Positions 9,275 to 18,732 of a stretch of 64,000 nucleotides of DNA are shown one piece after another (the first letter of the stretch is position 1; each line of letters opens with the position of its first letter). A model generated the notes under the pieces. It was not told the DNA's origin, did not search any database, and saw nothing but the letters and a program-made list of their open reading frames with translations. The DNA is from Sphingobacteriia bacterium (GTDB lineage: Bacteria; Bacteroidota; Bacteroidia; Chitinophagales; Chitinophagaceae): NCBI GenBank assembly GCA_004294135.1, contig RDZY01000013.1, positions 23,082-87,081 on the forward strand. Reading direction: 5' to 3'. The position numbers and the translations under genes are program-made.

Positions 9275-9378
9275 ATATTTATTTAATGGTACAGTTTAAA
9301 AGTAGAACCAATTAAGCTAAATACAAAATATTATACAACTCTTAGAAGCTGGTTGAGTTTATTGTTTGAAATAAAGTA

Positions 9379-9606
9379 CTACCCAAAAATATTTTTTACT
9401 TTTTGAAGTACGGTTAGATGAGCCGTTTGAGGCCTTTCTGCAAACAATTCCTTTACTTGATCAATTAAGTGAGCCCTAGTCCAGTCGGGTAAACCCTGAT
9501 ACCAAATTAGGTCGTCTTTTGACAATAACTTAGATTTAAGTGCCTGTAAATTATAAGGCCCTCTAATCAACTTACGGTTACGCAATATATAGATTTTTTG
9601 ATCCAT
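9379..9606 (-). CDS. GYF_2 (DUF4339) domain mini-protein
   Basis: A 75-residue protein that is essentially one GYF_2 domain: IYILRNRKLIRGPYNLQALK, then the turn LIWYQGLPDW, which carries the Trp-x-x-Gly-x-x-Asp-Trp core of the family. GYF_2 domains usually sit at the N-terminus of membrane proteins and bind proline-rich peptides. Here the domain stands alone, with no membrane segment. It lies 109 bases downstream of the S41 protease gene and could be transcribed with it, though the gap is long. The function is unknown. Confidence 0.75.
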   Translation of the reverse strand: MDQKIYILRNRKLIRGPYNLQALKSKLLSKDDLIWYQGLPDWTRAHLIDQVKELFAERPQTAHLTVLQKVKNIFG

Positions 9607-9715
9607 AAATGGGGGATATGATAGAATATTCGATTATAAATTAACGAATTTCATCAATTATTTATAAGAGCTAAGGTAAGCAAGAATATTAAAATCAGTT
9701 CAAGCTCACTTGTAG

Positions 9716-11311
9716 TTATTTTATAGTTTTTAAAGCTTTTTTAAAGGTTTGATCTGCTTCATTTGCTACTATAAAATATCCATTAGATCTCCATATTTGC
9801 CTAGAAATCATTGCTTTAAGTCTATTTGAAATAAATATTTTACTGCTTAGATCAATTTTATCCAGCAGTATCCCTTCTTTGGCCAAAAAGCGAATAAATC
9901 CACTCCATACCATTTCATCTGGTTGGTATAAGGCGTTGAACGACTCAGGCGTTTTGAAAGTGGCGAAATAAGATTTATTACTCAAGTAAACTTGGTAAGC
10001 ATAATCACTCAAACCAGCACTCATTAAAATTTGTACTACTGAAGCACGCTTAAATAAACTTGAATCAAATAGCACCGTACTATCGGGCGTAATTCCACCG
10101 CCACCATATACCCGCTTTCCAGATGCTGTTTTGTACACTTTAGCCGTAAGCAATAAAATAGAATCCAACTTTTTAGTGGAGTCCGTAGGATGAAAACGAG
10201 CCATCAACTCCTCTTTATACTTGCCAATTCCTGCTTCATATGGCTTTTGTATATTTCTACCCAAAGGAGTATAATATCTTGCCACTGTTAATCGCACGGC
10301 AGCCCCACTACTTAGTTGAAACTGCTGCTGTACCAATCCCTTTCCAAACGACCGCCTTCCTATAATAGTTGCACGCTCCCAATCTTGCAATGCCCCTGCC
10401 AACACCTCACTGGCCGATGCAGAAGTTTCATCAATTAATACTACCAGCTTGCCCTTCTCAAATAGCCCGGGTCGCTTGGCTCTATAGTCCATTCTTGGCG
10501 TATGCTCCCCTTCTGTATAAACTATTAATTTATCATCGCTTAAAAACTCATCTGCAATATCTACCGCTTCCTTCATCAGTCCCCCACCATTACCTCGCAA
10601 ATCAATAATTAAAGATTCCATTTTGGCAGCCTGTAGCTTCTCCAATTGTTGCATAAATTCTTCATAAGTTCTTTCAGCAAATTTATTTATACGTATATAC
10701 CCAACCCCAGGTGATGGCATATATGCCGCATCTATTGAAGAAACCAAAATTACATCACGTGTTATTAGCACTTCTTTTATAACGGCTCCTCTCTTGAACC
10801 TTACCTTCACCTTTGAACCGACTGAACCCCTAAATAATTTTCTAATCTTAATTATATCTACTTCTTTACCCGTAATTCCGATGGTATCTCCAACAAATAA
10901 CAACTGATCCCCTATTTGCAATCCCGCTTTTTCTGCAGGTCCTCCAGCTATAATATTCATTACATGAACTGTATCTCTAATCTGCCTAAACTCAATCCCT
11001 ATGCCCTGAAAATTACCCATCATATCTTCATTTACGGCAGCCAAATCATTGGATGGAATAAAAACAGAATGTGGATCCAAATGCTGTAATAATTGATTGG
11101 ATACCAATTCATTAATACTATCTGCTTGAACTTTATCTACGTACCTATTTTTAATTAATTCGGTAAGTTCCTGTAAAGAAGATCTCTGGGAGAAACTGAA
11201 AAAACGAGGCGACATTGTTTTTTCTTTTAACTGAAATCCAATCATTATACCCACTATCATTACTACGGCAAAAAGAAGCGGCAACCAAACCTGCAATTTT
11301 TTAGAACCCAT
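9716..11311 (-). CDS. S41-family C-terminal processing protease
   Basis: A 531-residue protease with one N-terminal membrane anchor (about 8-28), so the catalytic part faces the periplasm. Order of parts: an N-terminal helical region, a PDZ domain (about 100-185, with GGPAEKAGLQIGDQLLF at 123-139), and the S41 core. In the core are IIDLRGNGGGLMKEAV (235-250), the serine motif ETSASASEV (295-303) and the catalytic lysine in RRSFGKGLVQ (K324). A further C-terminal domain follows. These enzymes recognise C-terminal tails of exported proteins and cut them, often during cell-wall maintenance. It is divergent from the GlcNAc-kinase-like gene, with 69 bases between the starts. Confidence 0.92.
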   Translation of the reverse strand: MGSKKLQVWLPLLFAVVMIVGIMIGFQLKEKTMSPRFFSFSQRSSLQELTELIKNRYVDKVQADSINELVSNQLLQHLDPHSVFIPSNDLAAVNEDMMGNFQGIGIEFRQIRDTVHVMNIIAGGPAEKAGLQIGDQLLFVGDTIGITGKEVDIIKIRKLFRGSVGSKVKVRFKRGAVIKEVLITRDVILVSSIDAAYMPSPGVGYIRINKFAERTYEEFMQQLEKLQAAKMESLIIDLRGNGGGLMKEAVDIADEFLSDDKLIVYTEGEHTPRMDYRAKRPGLFEKGKLVVLIDETSASASEVLAGALQDWERATIIGRRSFGKGLVQQQFQLSSGAAVRLTVARYYTPLGRNIQKPYEAGIGKYKEELMARFHPTDSTKKLDSILLLTAKVYKTASGKRVYGGGGITPDSTVLFDSSLFKRASVVQILMSAGLSDYAYQVYLSNKSYFATFKTPESFNALYQPDEMVWSGFIRFLAKEGILLDKIDLSSKIFISNRLKAMISRQIWRSNGYFIVANEADQTFKKALKTIK

Positions 11312-11380
11312 ATTTAATCACTTATTATATTTCTGTAAGATGGCAAATATCTATATTTATATCCAAAATAAACCTTTCCT

Positions 11381-12220
11381 ATGTCCTCCATACTAATTGC
11401 CGATAGCGGTTCTACAAAATGCGAATGGTGCCTACTCGAAAAAGGCAAGAAAAAAACGATCATGACTTCCGCAATAAGTCCCTACTTTGTTTCCGCAGAG
11501 GAAATGATTGCTTTACTCTCCGCCAAACTCCTCCCTAAATTGGCTAAAACCAAAGTAAAAAACCTTTTTTTCTACGGAACGGGGTTAAGCGATCCGGCCA
11601 ATGTGAATATTATGAAAAAGGTTTTCAAACAACTACTACCCACTACCAAAGTAGAAATAAACACCGATTTACTGGGCATTGCCAGAGCTGCCTGCGGTAA
11701 GGATAAAGGCATTGCCTGTATTTTGGGAACGGGCTCAAATGCATGTTATTACAATGGTAAAAAAATTGAAAAAATCAGTCCCGGTCTCGGCTATGCGCTG
11801 GGAGATGAAGGCAGTGGTGCTTATCTGGGAAAAAAAGTAATTCAATATTACCTTTACAAAACTTTTGATGAAGACCTGATGCTAAGGTTTGAAAAAAGAT
11901 TTCAAGAAACCCAAGCCAGTATATTTGATAACGTTTATAAAAAACCCTTGCCCAACCGCTACCTTGCTGGATTTGCCTTATTTCTGGCCGAAAACAGGGG
12001 TCATTTTATGATTGAAAATATTATTGAAGATGGGCTGAATGATTTCTTTTTTACGCATATTTATAAATTCAGAGAAAGCTGGACCAAGCCCATTCACTTT
12101 GTAGGCAGTGTCGGATTTGGTTTTAGAGATGTTTTGAAAGACCTTTGCGCTACTTATGAATTGCAATTGGGAAAAGTATTAAAAACACCCATGCCTGGAT
12201 TGATTGCATTTCATCAATAA
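11381..12220 (+). CDS. BadF/BadG-family N-acetylglucosamine kinase-like protein
   Basis: A 279-residue ASKHA-fold ATPase. The phosphate-1 loop is IADSGSTKCEWCLL (from residue 6). ACILGTGSNACYY and PGLGYALGDEGSGAYLGKK follow, which are the phosphate-2 and adenosine-site motifs of the GlcNAc kinase / BadF-BadG group. The expected reaction is ATP-dependent phosphorylation of an amino sugar to its 6-phosphate. The murQ gene starts 9 bases downstream, which supports a role in amino-sugar recycling: both routes deliver GlcNAc-6-phosphate. GlcNAc against another hexosamine (for example glucosamine) cannot be settled by eye. Confidence 0.82.
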   Translation: MSSILIADSGSTKCEWCLLEKGKKKTIMTSAISPYFVSAEEMIALLSAKLLPKLAKTKVKNLFFYGTGLSDPANVNIMKKVFKQLLPTTKVEINTDLLGIARAACGKDKGIACILGTGSNACYYNGKKIEKISPGLGYALGDEGSGAYLGKKVIQYYLYKTFDEDLMLRFEKRFQETQASIFDNVYKKPLPNRYLAGFALFLAENRGHFMIENIIEDGLNDFFFTHIYKFRESWTKPIHFVGSVGFGFRDVLKDLCATYELQLGKVLKTPMPGLIAFHQ

Positions 12221-12229
12221 AAAAGAATT

Positions 12230-13048
12230 ATGGCTGAATTTATTAAAGTAACAGAACAAACATCTACCTATCGACACCTCGAACAAATGTCGATTCAGGA
12301 GATCCTCTTCAATATTAACCAAGAAGATAAGTCGGTGCCTGAAGCAGTAAATTCGGCCTCATATCAGATAGAAAAATTGATTGCCGCCATCAGCGATAAA
12401 ATGCTAGAAGGTGGTCGTTTATTTTATATGGGTGCAGGTACCAGTGGTAGACTGGGTATATTAGATGCCAGCGAATGCCCACCTACTTTTGGAGTTCCTT
12501 ATGGCATGGTGATTGGCCTAATTGCTGGTGGCGAGAAAGCCATTACTCAAGCCGTTGAATTTGCAGAAGATAGTACCGATGAAGGTTGGAGTGATTTAGA
12601 AAAACATTTTATAAATGATAAAGACGTGGTGGTGGGACTAGCAGCAAGTGGCACTACTCCCTATGTAATTGGTGCGCTTAAGGAATGTAGAAAAAGAGGT
12701 ATTGTTACAGGCAGTATTAGTTGCAATCCTCATTCTCCGGTTTCAGATCATGCTGACTTTCCGGTAGAAGTAATTGTAGGCCCCGAATTTGTTACGGGAA
12801 GTACCCGAATGAAAAGCGGCACCGCACAAAAACTGGTTCTGAATATGATCTCTACCACCGTAATGATTCAACTGGGCAGGGTTGAAGACAATAAGATGGT
12901 AAACATGCAACTCAGTAATATTAAGTTGGTAGATCGTGGTGTAAAAATGGTGATGGACCAGCTTTGTCTAAATGACTACGAAAAAGCTAAAGACCTACTC
13001 CTTAAACACGGAAGTGTAAAGCGGGCTGTAGAAGCTATGAAGAACTAA
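12230..13048 (+). CDS. murQ: N-acetylmuramic acid 6-phosphate etherase
   Basis: A 272-residue SIS-domain enzyme that splits the lactyl ether of MurNAc-6-phosphate, giving GlcNAc-6-phosphate and D-lactate in peptidoglycan recycling. The sugar-phosphate loop FYMGAGTSGRLG (65-76) is followed by the catalytic glutamate in DASECPPT (E82). GGEKAITQAVEFAED and the long family signature VTGSTRMKSGTAQK are also intact. It is slightly shorter than the E. coli enzyme (about 298) at its C-terminus, which is common in Bacteroidota. It lies in an operon with the upstream kinase and the downstream genes at 13061 and 13640. Its likely substrate supplier, AnmK, is encoded at 21.9-23.1 kb. Confidence 0.95.
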   Translation: MAEFIKVTEQTSTYRHLEQMSIQEILFNINQEDKSVPEAVNSASYQIEKLIAAISDKMLEGGRLFYMGAGTSGRLGILDASECPPTFGVPYGMVIGLIAGGEKAITQAVEFAEDSTDEGWSDLEKHFINDKDVVVGLAASGTTPYVIGALKECRKRGIVTGSISCNPHSPVSDHADFPVEVIVGPEFVTGSTRMKSGTAQKLVLNMISTTVMIQLGRVEDNKMVNMQLSNIKLVDRGVKMVMDQLCLNDYEKAKDLLLKHGSVKRAVEAMKN

Positions 13049-13060
13049 GAACAGAACTTT

Positions 13061-13627
13061 ATGCACCATATTGAACCCTTTTTTAACTGGCGACATATTT
13101 ATATTGCTGAAGATGATCTCAAATCTCCCTTCTATGGTAGAACCTATAGTGAATTTGAATTTTCACAAACAGTTTACAACTACTATATACACCCCCAATG
13201 GGACGATTTTGGCAGTAGAACGCTCTATATTAAAATTATTTATGTGGACTATGAACTGCATTTTGCTATCATAGAAATGATTGGAGAATGGAATGATGCC
13301 ATTGAAAACGATATCATGGAACTGAAGCGGGAAATTGTTGATTTATTAACCAAACAAAGCATTACTAAGTTTATACTCATTACCGAAAATGTACTCAACT
13401 TTCACAGCAGCGATAAAGAATATTACCAAGAATGGTTTGACGATGTTACGGAAGAAAATGGGTGGATTGTCGCATTAAATATGCCTGAAGCCACACAACA
13501 AGATTTTAAAAAAAGGAAATTGAATTATTATATAGAGCTGATGGAAATAAGCGATTGGCGAATTTATAAACCCTACCACTTATTCCGAAAAATTGACGAT
13601 GAACTGAATAAACGAATCAGTATTTAA
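13061..13627 (+). CDS. Conserved hypothetical protein of the murQ operon
   Basis: A 188-residue soluble protein that I do not recognise as a named family. It has no signal peptide and no membrane segment. It is unusually rich in aromatic and acidic residues (for example FNWRHIYIAEDDLKSPFYGR and YNYYIHPQWDDFGSRTLYIK), with a central alpha/beta stretch (KREIVDLLTKQSITKFILIT). The spacing of 12 bases on either side puts it in one transcription unit with murQ and the hydrolase gene. Codon use looks like its neighbours. A cytoplasmic role is likely; nothing more can be claimed. Confidence 0.7.
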   Translation: MHHIEPFFNWRHIYIAEDDLKSPFYGRTYSEFEFSQTVYNYYIHPQWDDFGSRTLYIKIIYVDYELHFAIIEMIGEWNDAIENDIMELKREIVDLLTKQSITKFILITENVLNFHSSDKEYYQEWFDDVTEENGWIVALNMPEATQQDFKKRKLNYYIELMEISDWRIYKPYHLFRKIDDELNKRISI

Positions 13628-13639
13628 ACCACCCTTCCC

Positions 13640-14491
13640 ATGCAGCAAGCTATTATTGATCTTTACGACGAGTACACCCACGCACCACTTTCAAGACCAG
13701 ATTTTTTAAAGCGACTGGCAATCATCACCGGAAGCATGGCCACTGCACTAAGTGTACTCCCAACAATTGAAGTAAATGCCGCAAATGCTGCTGTTACTGG
13801 AACAGATGATCTGGTAACAGAAACCATTACCTATGAGGGTGTAAACGGAATCATGAGTGCATATCTGGCTAAACCCACTGCCAATAAAAAATACGCCGCA
13901 GTAGTAATTATTCATGAAAACAGGGGATTGAATGGCTATATCGAAGACGTGGCTAGAAGAGTTGCTCAAGCTGGATATCTGGCAATTGCGCCAAATATTT
14001 TATCTCCACTGGGCGAATTACCAAAAAATGATGATGAACTGCGTGCAAAATTTGCAACACTTAAGCCAGAGGAAAGTCAACAAAACTTTGTAAAAGCATT
14101 CGACTATCTGGAAAGTCGTAAAGATTGCAATGGGAAATATGGTTGTGTGGGTTTCTGTTGGGGCGGTGCAATGGCCAATAATTTAGCCATCCAGCTTCCC
14201 AACTTAAAAGCTGCCGTTGCCTATTATGGTCGCCAACCCGAAGCGGCAAAACTGTCTTCCATAAAAGCTGCCATACAATTGCATTATGGCGGTTTGGATA
14301 CCAGGGTAAATGAAGGTATTCCAGCTTATGAAGCCGCATTAAAAGCCAATCATATTAATTACGAATTGTATTTATATGAAAACGTAAATCATGCGTTTCA
14401 CAACCAAACTTCTGCTGCCCGTTACAATGAATCTGCTGCTAAATTATCTTGGGAACGCACCCTCCATTTTTTTAAAATCCACCTTGGATAA
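13640..14491 (+). CDS. Dienelactone-hydrolase-family protein
   Basis: A 283-residue alpha/beta-hydrolase. The dienelactone-hydrolase triad is visible: the cysteine nucleophile in GFCWGG (C173), the aspartate in YGGLD (D220) and the histidine in NVNHAFH (H251). HENRGLNGYIEDVARR (92-107) forms the oxyanion region. Residues 22-47 contain a hydrophobic stretch after an FLKR sequence (LAIITGSMATALSVL, then VNAA). This may be an export signal or a tail-like anchor, so the protein may be periplasmic. It is the last gene of the murQ operon. The real substrate is unknown; members of this family often act on esters other than dienelactone. Confidence 0.85.
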   Translation: MQQAIIDLYDEYTHAPLSRPDFLKRLAIITGSMATALSVLPTIEVNAANAAVTGTDDLVTETITYEGVNGIMSAYLAKPTANKKYAAVVIIHENRGLNGYIEDVARRVAQAGYLAIAPNILSPLGELPKNDDELRAKFATLKPEESQQNFVKAFDYLESRKDCNGKYGCVGFCWGGAMANNLAIQLPNLKAAVAYYGRQPEAAKLSSIKAAIQLHYGGLDTRVNEGIPAYEAALKANHINYELYLYENVNHAFHNQTSAARYNESAAKLSWERTLHFFKIHLG

Positions 14492-14520
14492 TTCTGCCCT
14501 GCATTAGATATGGAATTTAT

Positions 14521-15501
14521 TTACCCTGCTAAATCATCAATCTGGACCCTTACTTTATCGCCAGTATGGTGATGAAATACAGCAGTTCTAACTTTAATCA
14601 GCATTCCTTCTACTAGTACTTCTACTATATTGTGACTTCCATAAAATAGTAGTTTTTGTACACTACCTTCCAAAGAAATGGCCGCAAGTCCGTTCAAAGA
14701 AAACTGTTCTGGTCTAATCAATGCACGCTTACCCCTTACGCCCTCTCCCAATATTTGAATAAATCCTGGATACAAAGAAGTGTCAATTAAATTATATTCG
14801 CCCAATAAAGCAGCCGTGTACTCATTCACCGGATGATAATACAATTGTTTGGGTGTACCCTCCTGAATCTGTTTGCCATCTTTAAGTATGATAATCCGAT
14901 CTGCCCAACTCAATACATCTGTTGCATCATGCGACACCAGCATGCAAGTAATATTCAACACCGAACATATATCTTCAATTACGGTCTGAATAATCTGCTT
15001 ATGCACACGGTCTAAATTAGAAAACGGCTCATCCAATAACAACAATGCAGGCGCCGTGCTGAGTAATTTTGCCAGTGCTATCCTTTGCTTTTCACCACCA
15101 GACAATTCATCGGTTTTTCTTTGCTTCAAATGATCTATCCGGCACACTTCATATATAATTGCAGCTTCCGATTCGGGCAGCTTATTGTCCATCTCCAATA
15201 ATTCATGCACCCGGTAATTGTTTCTTAATTCAAAATGCTGTGAGAGGTATGCAATGGCTGAATGGCCGGGCAACAACACTTCCAATGGTCCTAATACACG
15301 CGTGCCCTGAAAGATCACTTTTCCTGCATCTGGTTGAATTAACCCAGCAATAATTTTTAGTAAAGTGGACTTGCCCGAGCCCGTTTCACCAGCAATAGCA
15401 ATACGCTGACTGGGGAATTGATTTAGTTCAATCGGGTATAAAACCGTTTTCCCCAATTGCTGTTTCGTAATTCCTTGAACCGATAAAAACATTGCATTCA
15501 T
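14521..15501 (-). CDS. ABC transporter ATP-binding protein with TOBE domain
   Basis: About 326 residues, starting at the ATG at 15501; the frame can be extended by one TTG codon. Walker A is GETGSGKSTLLKIIAG, the signature is LSGGEKQRIALAKLL and Walker B is LLLLDEPFSNLD. The C-terminal ~90 residues, with LIRPEQFSLNG and a final beta-rich stretch, form a TOBE-like regulatory domain. That combination is typical of importers for iron, molybdate, sulfate or polyamines (FbpC/ModC/PotA type). No permease or binding protein lies next to it: the neighbours are a convergent hydrolase gene and a divergent aminotransferase gene. The partner must be elsewhere, and the substrate cannot be called. Confidence 0.87.
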   Translation of the reverse strand: MNAMFLSVQGITKQQLGKTVLYPIELNQFPSQRIAIAGETGSGKSTLLKIIAGLIQPDAGKVIFQGTRVLGPLEVLLPGHSAIAYLSQHFELRNNYRVHELLEMDNKLPESEAAIIYEVCRIDHLKQRKTDELSGGEKQRIALAKLLSTAPALLLLDEPFSNLDRVHKQIIQTVIEDICSVLNITCMLVSHDATDVLSWADRIIILKDGKQIQEGTPKQLYYHPVNEYTAALLGEYNLIDTSLYPGFIQILGEGVRGKRALIRPEQFSLNGLAAISLEGSVQKLLFYGSHNIVEVLVEGMLIKVRTAVFHHHTGDKVRVQIDDLAG

Positions 15502-15636
15502 CAAAAATATTTTTTTACAGTCTCCCTATTCCAATGAATATGCTGTAATGGTTTAAAGATACAATAAATTTTCAGCCGATTTTTACCTTCTGTTTTCAAT
15601 AGAAGATCCTACTTTGCAGGGTATAATTGATGATCT

Positions 15637-16809
15637 ATGATTACTGCAGCATTAAAGTCGCAATTTCTGATAAGAAAAGACATTTGTTTTTTGAATTTTG
15701 GTTCCTTTGGTGCCTGCCCTAAACCTGTTTTTGATAGATACCAAGCCTACCAACTAGAGCTGGAACAAGAGCCTGTTCTGTTTACAGTAAAGACGGGACT
15801 TGAATACCTCAAAACATCGAGGGAAGCCCTAGGTGTTTACTTAAATTGTGATGCCGACGACCTGGTTTATCTGGTTAATCCATCGCACGCAGTGAACCTA
15901 GTAGCAAAGAGCCTATCACTAAAACCAGGCGATGAAGTGCTTACGACCGACCTAGAATATGGTGCTTGCGATAAAACTTGGCAGTATTACTGCGAAAAGG
16001 CGGGTGCTAAATATATACGCCAGCCCATCACCCTCCCAATTATTTCCAAAGAAGCATTTGTAACCGAATTTTTCAAAGGAGTTACCGCCAATACCAAACT
16101 TATTTTTCTTAGTCATATCACCAGTTCCACCGCACTCCGTTTTCCTGTTGAAGCAATTTGTAAGAAAGCCAAAGAAATGGGAATTATGAGTTTTATTGAT
16201 GGCGCACACGCACCAGCACAAATACCGCTTAACTTAAGCACGCTAGAGGCTGATATATATACTGGTGCTTGTCACAAATGGATGATGACCCCAAAAGGAA
16301 GTAGTTTTTTATATATCCGCAGATCATTCCAATCGCTTTTTGACCCATTGGTGGTAAGCTGGGGTTTTAACAGTGCCACCCCATCTCATTCACGTTTTTT
16401 AGATTACCACCAAACACAGGGTACAAGAGACTTTTCAGCTTTTTTATGTATTCCCGAAGCCATTCAATTCATGCAGCAATATAATTGGGAAGCAGTATCA
16501 GCCGAATGTAAAAAAATAGTGCTCGATAATGCAGCCGCATTTTGTGCCTTGTTAAATACAGCTCCCCTTGCTCCACTGAATGAAGATTTTATAGTTCAAT
16601 TATTCAGTATCCCCATTCATACACCTGAGCCCGAACAATTAAAAGCATTACTCTTTGAAAAATATAAAATAGAAATACCCGTAATGCGTCACGCCGATCA
16701 GGTTTATTTACGGTATTCAATACAGGCATTTAACTCCCAAAATGATTTAGATATACTTACCGATGCACTAAAAGACATTATTAAAACAACCCATTTAATC
16801 AAGGCCTAG
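15637..16809 (+). CDS. Class V aminotransferase-fold PLP enzyme
   Basis: A 390-residue fold-type I PLP enzyme. The Schiff-base lysine lies in ACHKWMMTPKG (K214). The cofactor aspartate and a histidine are in FIDGAHAP (D198, H201). The N-terminus (CFLNFGSFGACPKPVFDRYQ) and the overall layout resemble isopenicillin-N-epimerase-like and cysteine-desulfurase-like members. No catalytic desulfurase cysteine loop is obvious, so a racemase/epimerase or lyase on an amino acid is more likely than NifS-type sulfur transfer. The gene stands alone, divergent from the ABC ATPase gene and 45 bases before the MBL hydrolase gene. Confidence 0.82.
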   Translation: MITAALKSQFLIRKDICFLNFGSFGACPKPVFDRYQAYQLELEQEPVLFTVKTGLEYLKTSREALGVYLNCDADDLVYLVNPSHAVNLVAKSLSLKPGDEVLTTDLEYGACDKTWQYYCEKAGAKYIRQPITLPIISKEAFVTEFFKGVTANTKLIFLSHITSSTALRFPVEAICKKAKEMGIMSFIDGAHAPAQIPLNLSTLEADIYTGACHKWMMTPKGSSFLYIRRSFQSLFDPLVVSWGFNSATPSHSRFLDYHQTQGTRDFSAFLCIPEAIQFMQQYNWEAVSAECKKIVLDNAAAFCALLNTAPLAPLNEDFIVQLFSIPIHTPEPEQLKALLFEKYKIEIPVMRHADQVYLRYSIQAFNSQNDLDILTDALKDIIKTTHLIKA

Positions 16810-16854
16810 CGCATTGAAGTTGATAGGAAATAGACTAGGATTCTAATAGATTTT

Positions 16855-17643
16855 ATGGCATTACAAATTGCATCACTTAATTCAGGCAGCAATGGAAATT
16901 GCTATTATATTGGCAATACTAAAGAAGCAGTGCTGATTGATATAGGCATCTCCTGTAGAGAAACAGAGATCCGGATGAAACAAAGGGGACTGGATATTAA
17001 ACGTATTAAGGCTGTTTTTGTATCTCATGAACATACAGATCATATAAGAGGTGTATCAACCCTAGCAAATAAATATGGCGTTCCTATATTTATCACATCA
17101 GCCACTGCACAGAATGGTCCAAAGTTGATTAAACATTTATCGCGCGCTTTTATTGCTGATGAACCCATACAGGTTGGCTCCTTATGGGTTACTCCATTTG
17201 GCAAAAAGCACGATGCGGCTGATCCGCATAGTTTTATGGTAGAACAGGATGGAATAAAAGTGGGTATTATTACCGATATAGGACAAGTATGTGATCGCGT
17301 AATTCATTATTTCAGCCAGTGCCATGCTGCTTTTTTAGAATCGAATTACGACCCAATATTGCTCCAAAATGGCCGATATTCTGAATACCTAAAACAACGG
17401 ATAAGGGGTGGACTGGGTCATATTTCTAATCAACAAGCGCTGGAATTGTTTATAAATCACAAGTCGCCCCATTTAAGCCACTTGTTCTTATCACACCTAT
17501 CTAAAGAGAATAATAGTCCCGAACTAGCAGCTTCCGTATTTGCCCCCCATGCGGGCAATACTTATATTACTGTCGCATCTAGGTATGCAGCAACCGATGT
17601 ATACGATATACCACAAAAACATAGAGCGCTTACACTATTTTAA
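16855..17643 (+). CDS. YycJ/WalJ-like metallo-beta-lactamase-fold hydrolase
   Basis: A 262-residue MBL-fold protein with the metal-binding signature SHEHTDH (H58, H60, D62, H63) close to the N-terminus. The opening MALQIASLNSGSNGNCYYIG is characteristic of the YycJ/WalJ group. Further ligands appear in GKKHDAADPHSF and FLSHLSKENNSP. Relatives are probable nucleases or phosphodiesterases linked to cell-wall and DNA processes; the exact reaction is not known. The stop lies 5 bases from the stop of the convergent polyprenyl synthase gene. Confidence 0.87.
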   Translation: MALQIASLNSGSNGNCYYIGNTKEAVLIDIGISCRETEIRMKQRGLDIKRIKAVFVSHEHTDHIRGVSTLANKYGVPIFITSATAQNGPKLIKHLSRAFIADEPIQVGSLWVTPFGKKHDAADPHSFMVEQDGIKVGIITDIGQVCDRVIHYFSQCHAAFLESNYDPILLQNGRYSEYLKQRIRGGLGHISNQQALELFINHKSPHLSHLFLSHLSKENNSPELAASVFAPHAGNTYITVASRYAATDVYDIPQKHRALTLF

Positions 17644-17648
17644 GTTGA

Positions 17649-18614
17649 CTATACTTCGCGCTGTATTAAAAAATCAGCCAATTCTTTCAAAGGATATTTG
17701 CGAATGGCAAGCACTGCAATATCTTCTAAATGTTTTAACGCAGTTTGCAGGTATTGTTCTTTCAACTGATTGGCCCAAGCATCTATTCCACAAGCTTTGT
17801 AAATGGACAATACTTTCTCAATTTTATCCGTAGGATTTTGCTCCATCAACGCCAGTAAAGCTGATTTTTGATTTGGGGTAGCAACTTCCAACGCATGCAG
17901 CAGTAAGAAAGTTTTCTTATTCTGCTTAATATCTCCCCCTACCTCTTTGCCAAATTTTGCTGGATCACCAAAAGCATCTAAATAATCATCTTGGATCTGA
18001 AATGCGACTCCCAAATTCTTTCCAAATTCGTATAAATGTTTACAATTACCCTCACTAGCCCCACCCATTACAGCGCCCATTTCTAGACTAGCAGCTAACA
18101 ATACAGAGGTTTTTAAAGTAATCATTTGAATGTATTCTTCCAGCGAAACATCATTTCGTTTTTCAAAATCCATATCCATCTGCTGCCCCTCACATACTTC
18201 TGTAGCTGTTTTATTAAACAGCCTTATAATTTTATGTAGGTACTGGATATTAATTTTATTGAGGTAATCATAGGCTTTAATCAACATTACATCACCCGCC
18301 AATAATGCGGTACTGGAATTGTATTTCACATGCACGGTCTCCATACCCCTTCTAAGTGATGCATCGTCCATAATATCATCGTGCAACAGCGTAAAATTAT
18401 GAAACAACTCTATGGCTGTTGCTACTTCATATGCATCGGCATGAATGGTATCGAATAATTCATTACCCATTAAACAGAGAATGGGACGAATGCGTTTACC
18501 TCCAATGGTCAAAAAATAATTACAAGGGTCGTACAATGAAGTAGGAACATTGGGAAAATGTGGTATGGAAAATTGTTGATTGAATTGATTCACCAGTTCT
18601 TTAAAAGAATGCAT
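17649..18614 (-). CDS. Polyprenyl diphosphate synthase
   Basis: A 321-residue all-helical trans-prenyltransferase that condenses isopentenyl diphosphate with an allylic diphosphate. The first aspartate-rich motif is LLHDDIMDD (DDIMDD at 79-84) and the second is FQIQDDYLD (209-213). GGKRIRP (38-44) binds substrate. The bulky aromatic residues just upstream of the first motif (FHNF, 71-74) suggest a short to medium product such as C15 or C20, but chain length cannot be fixed by eye. The gene is monocistronic, convergent with the MBL hydrolase gene. Confidence 0.9.
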   Translation of the reverse strand: MHSFKELVNQFNQQFSIPHFPNVPTSLYDPCNYFLTIGGKRIRPILCLMGNELFDTIHADAYEVATAIELFHNFTLLHDDIMDDASLRRGMETVHVKYNSSTALLAGDVMLIKAYDYLNKINIQYLHKIIRLFNKTATEVCEGQQMDMDFEKRNDVSLEEYIQMITLKTSVLLAASLEMGAVMGGASEGNCKHLYEFGKNLGVAFQIQDDYLDAFGDPAKFGKEVGGDIKQNKKTFLLLHALEVATPNQKSALLALMEQNPTDKIEKVLSIYKACGIDAWANQLKEQYLQTALKHLEDIAVLAIRKYPLKELADFLIQREV

Positions 18615-18732
18615 ACTACAAACCTAAAGATAAAATGCTCGCTGCATTACATGTATTTGAATATTTTTTTTATCTGTACTATTCCCCGCTCATTTTGGCA
18701 CGATTTTAATACCCTATTAAAAAAAATAATAC

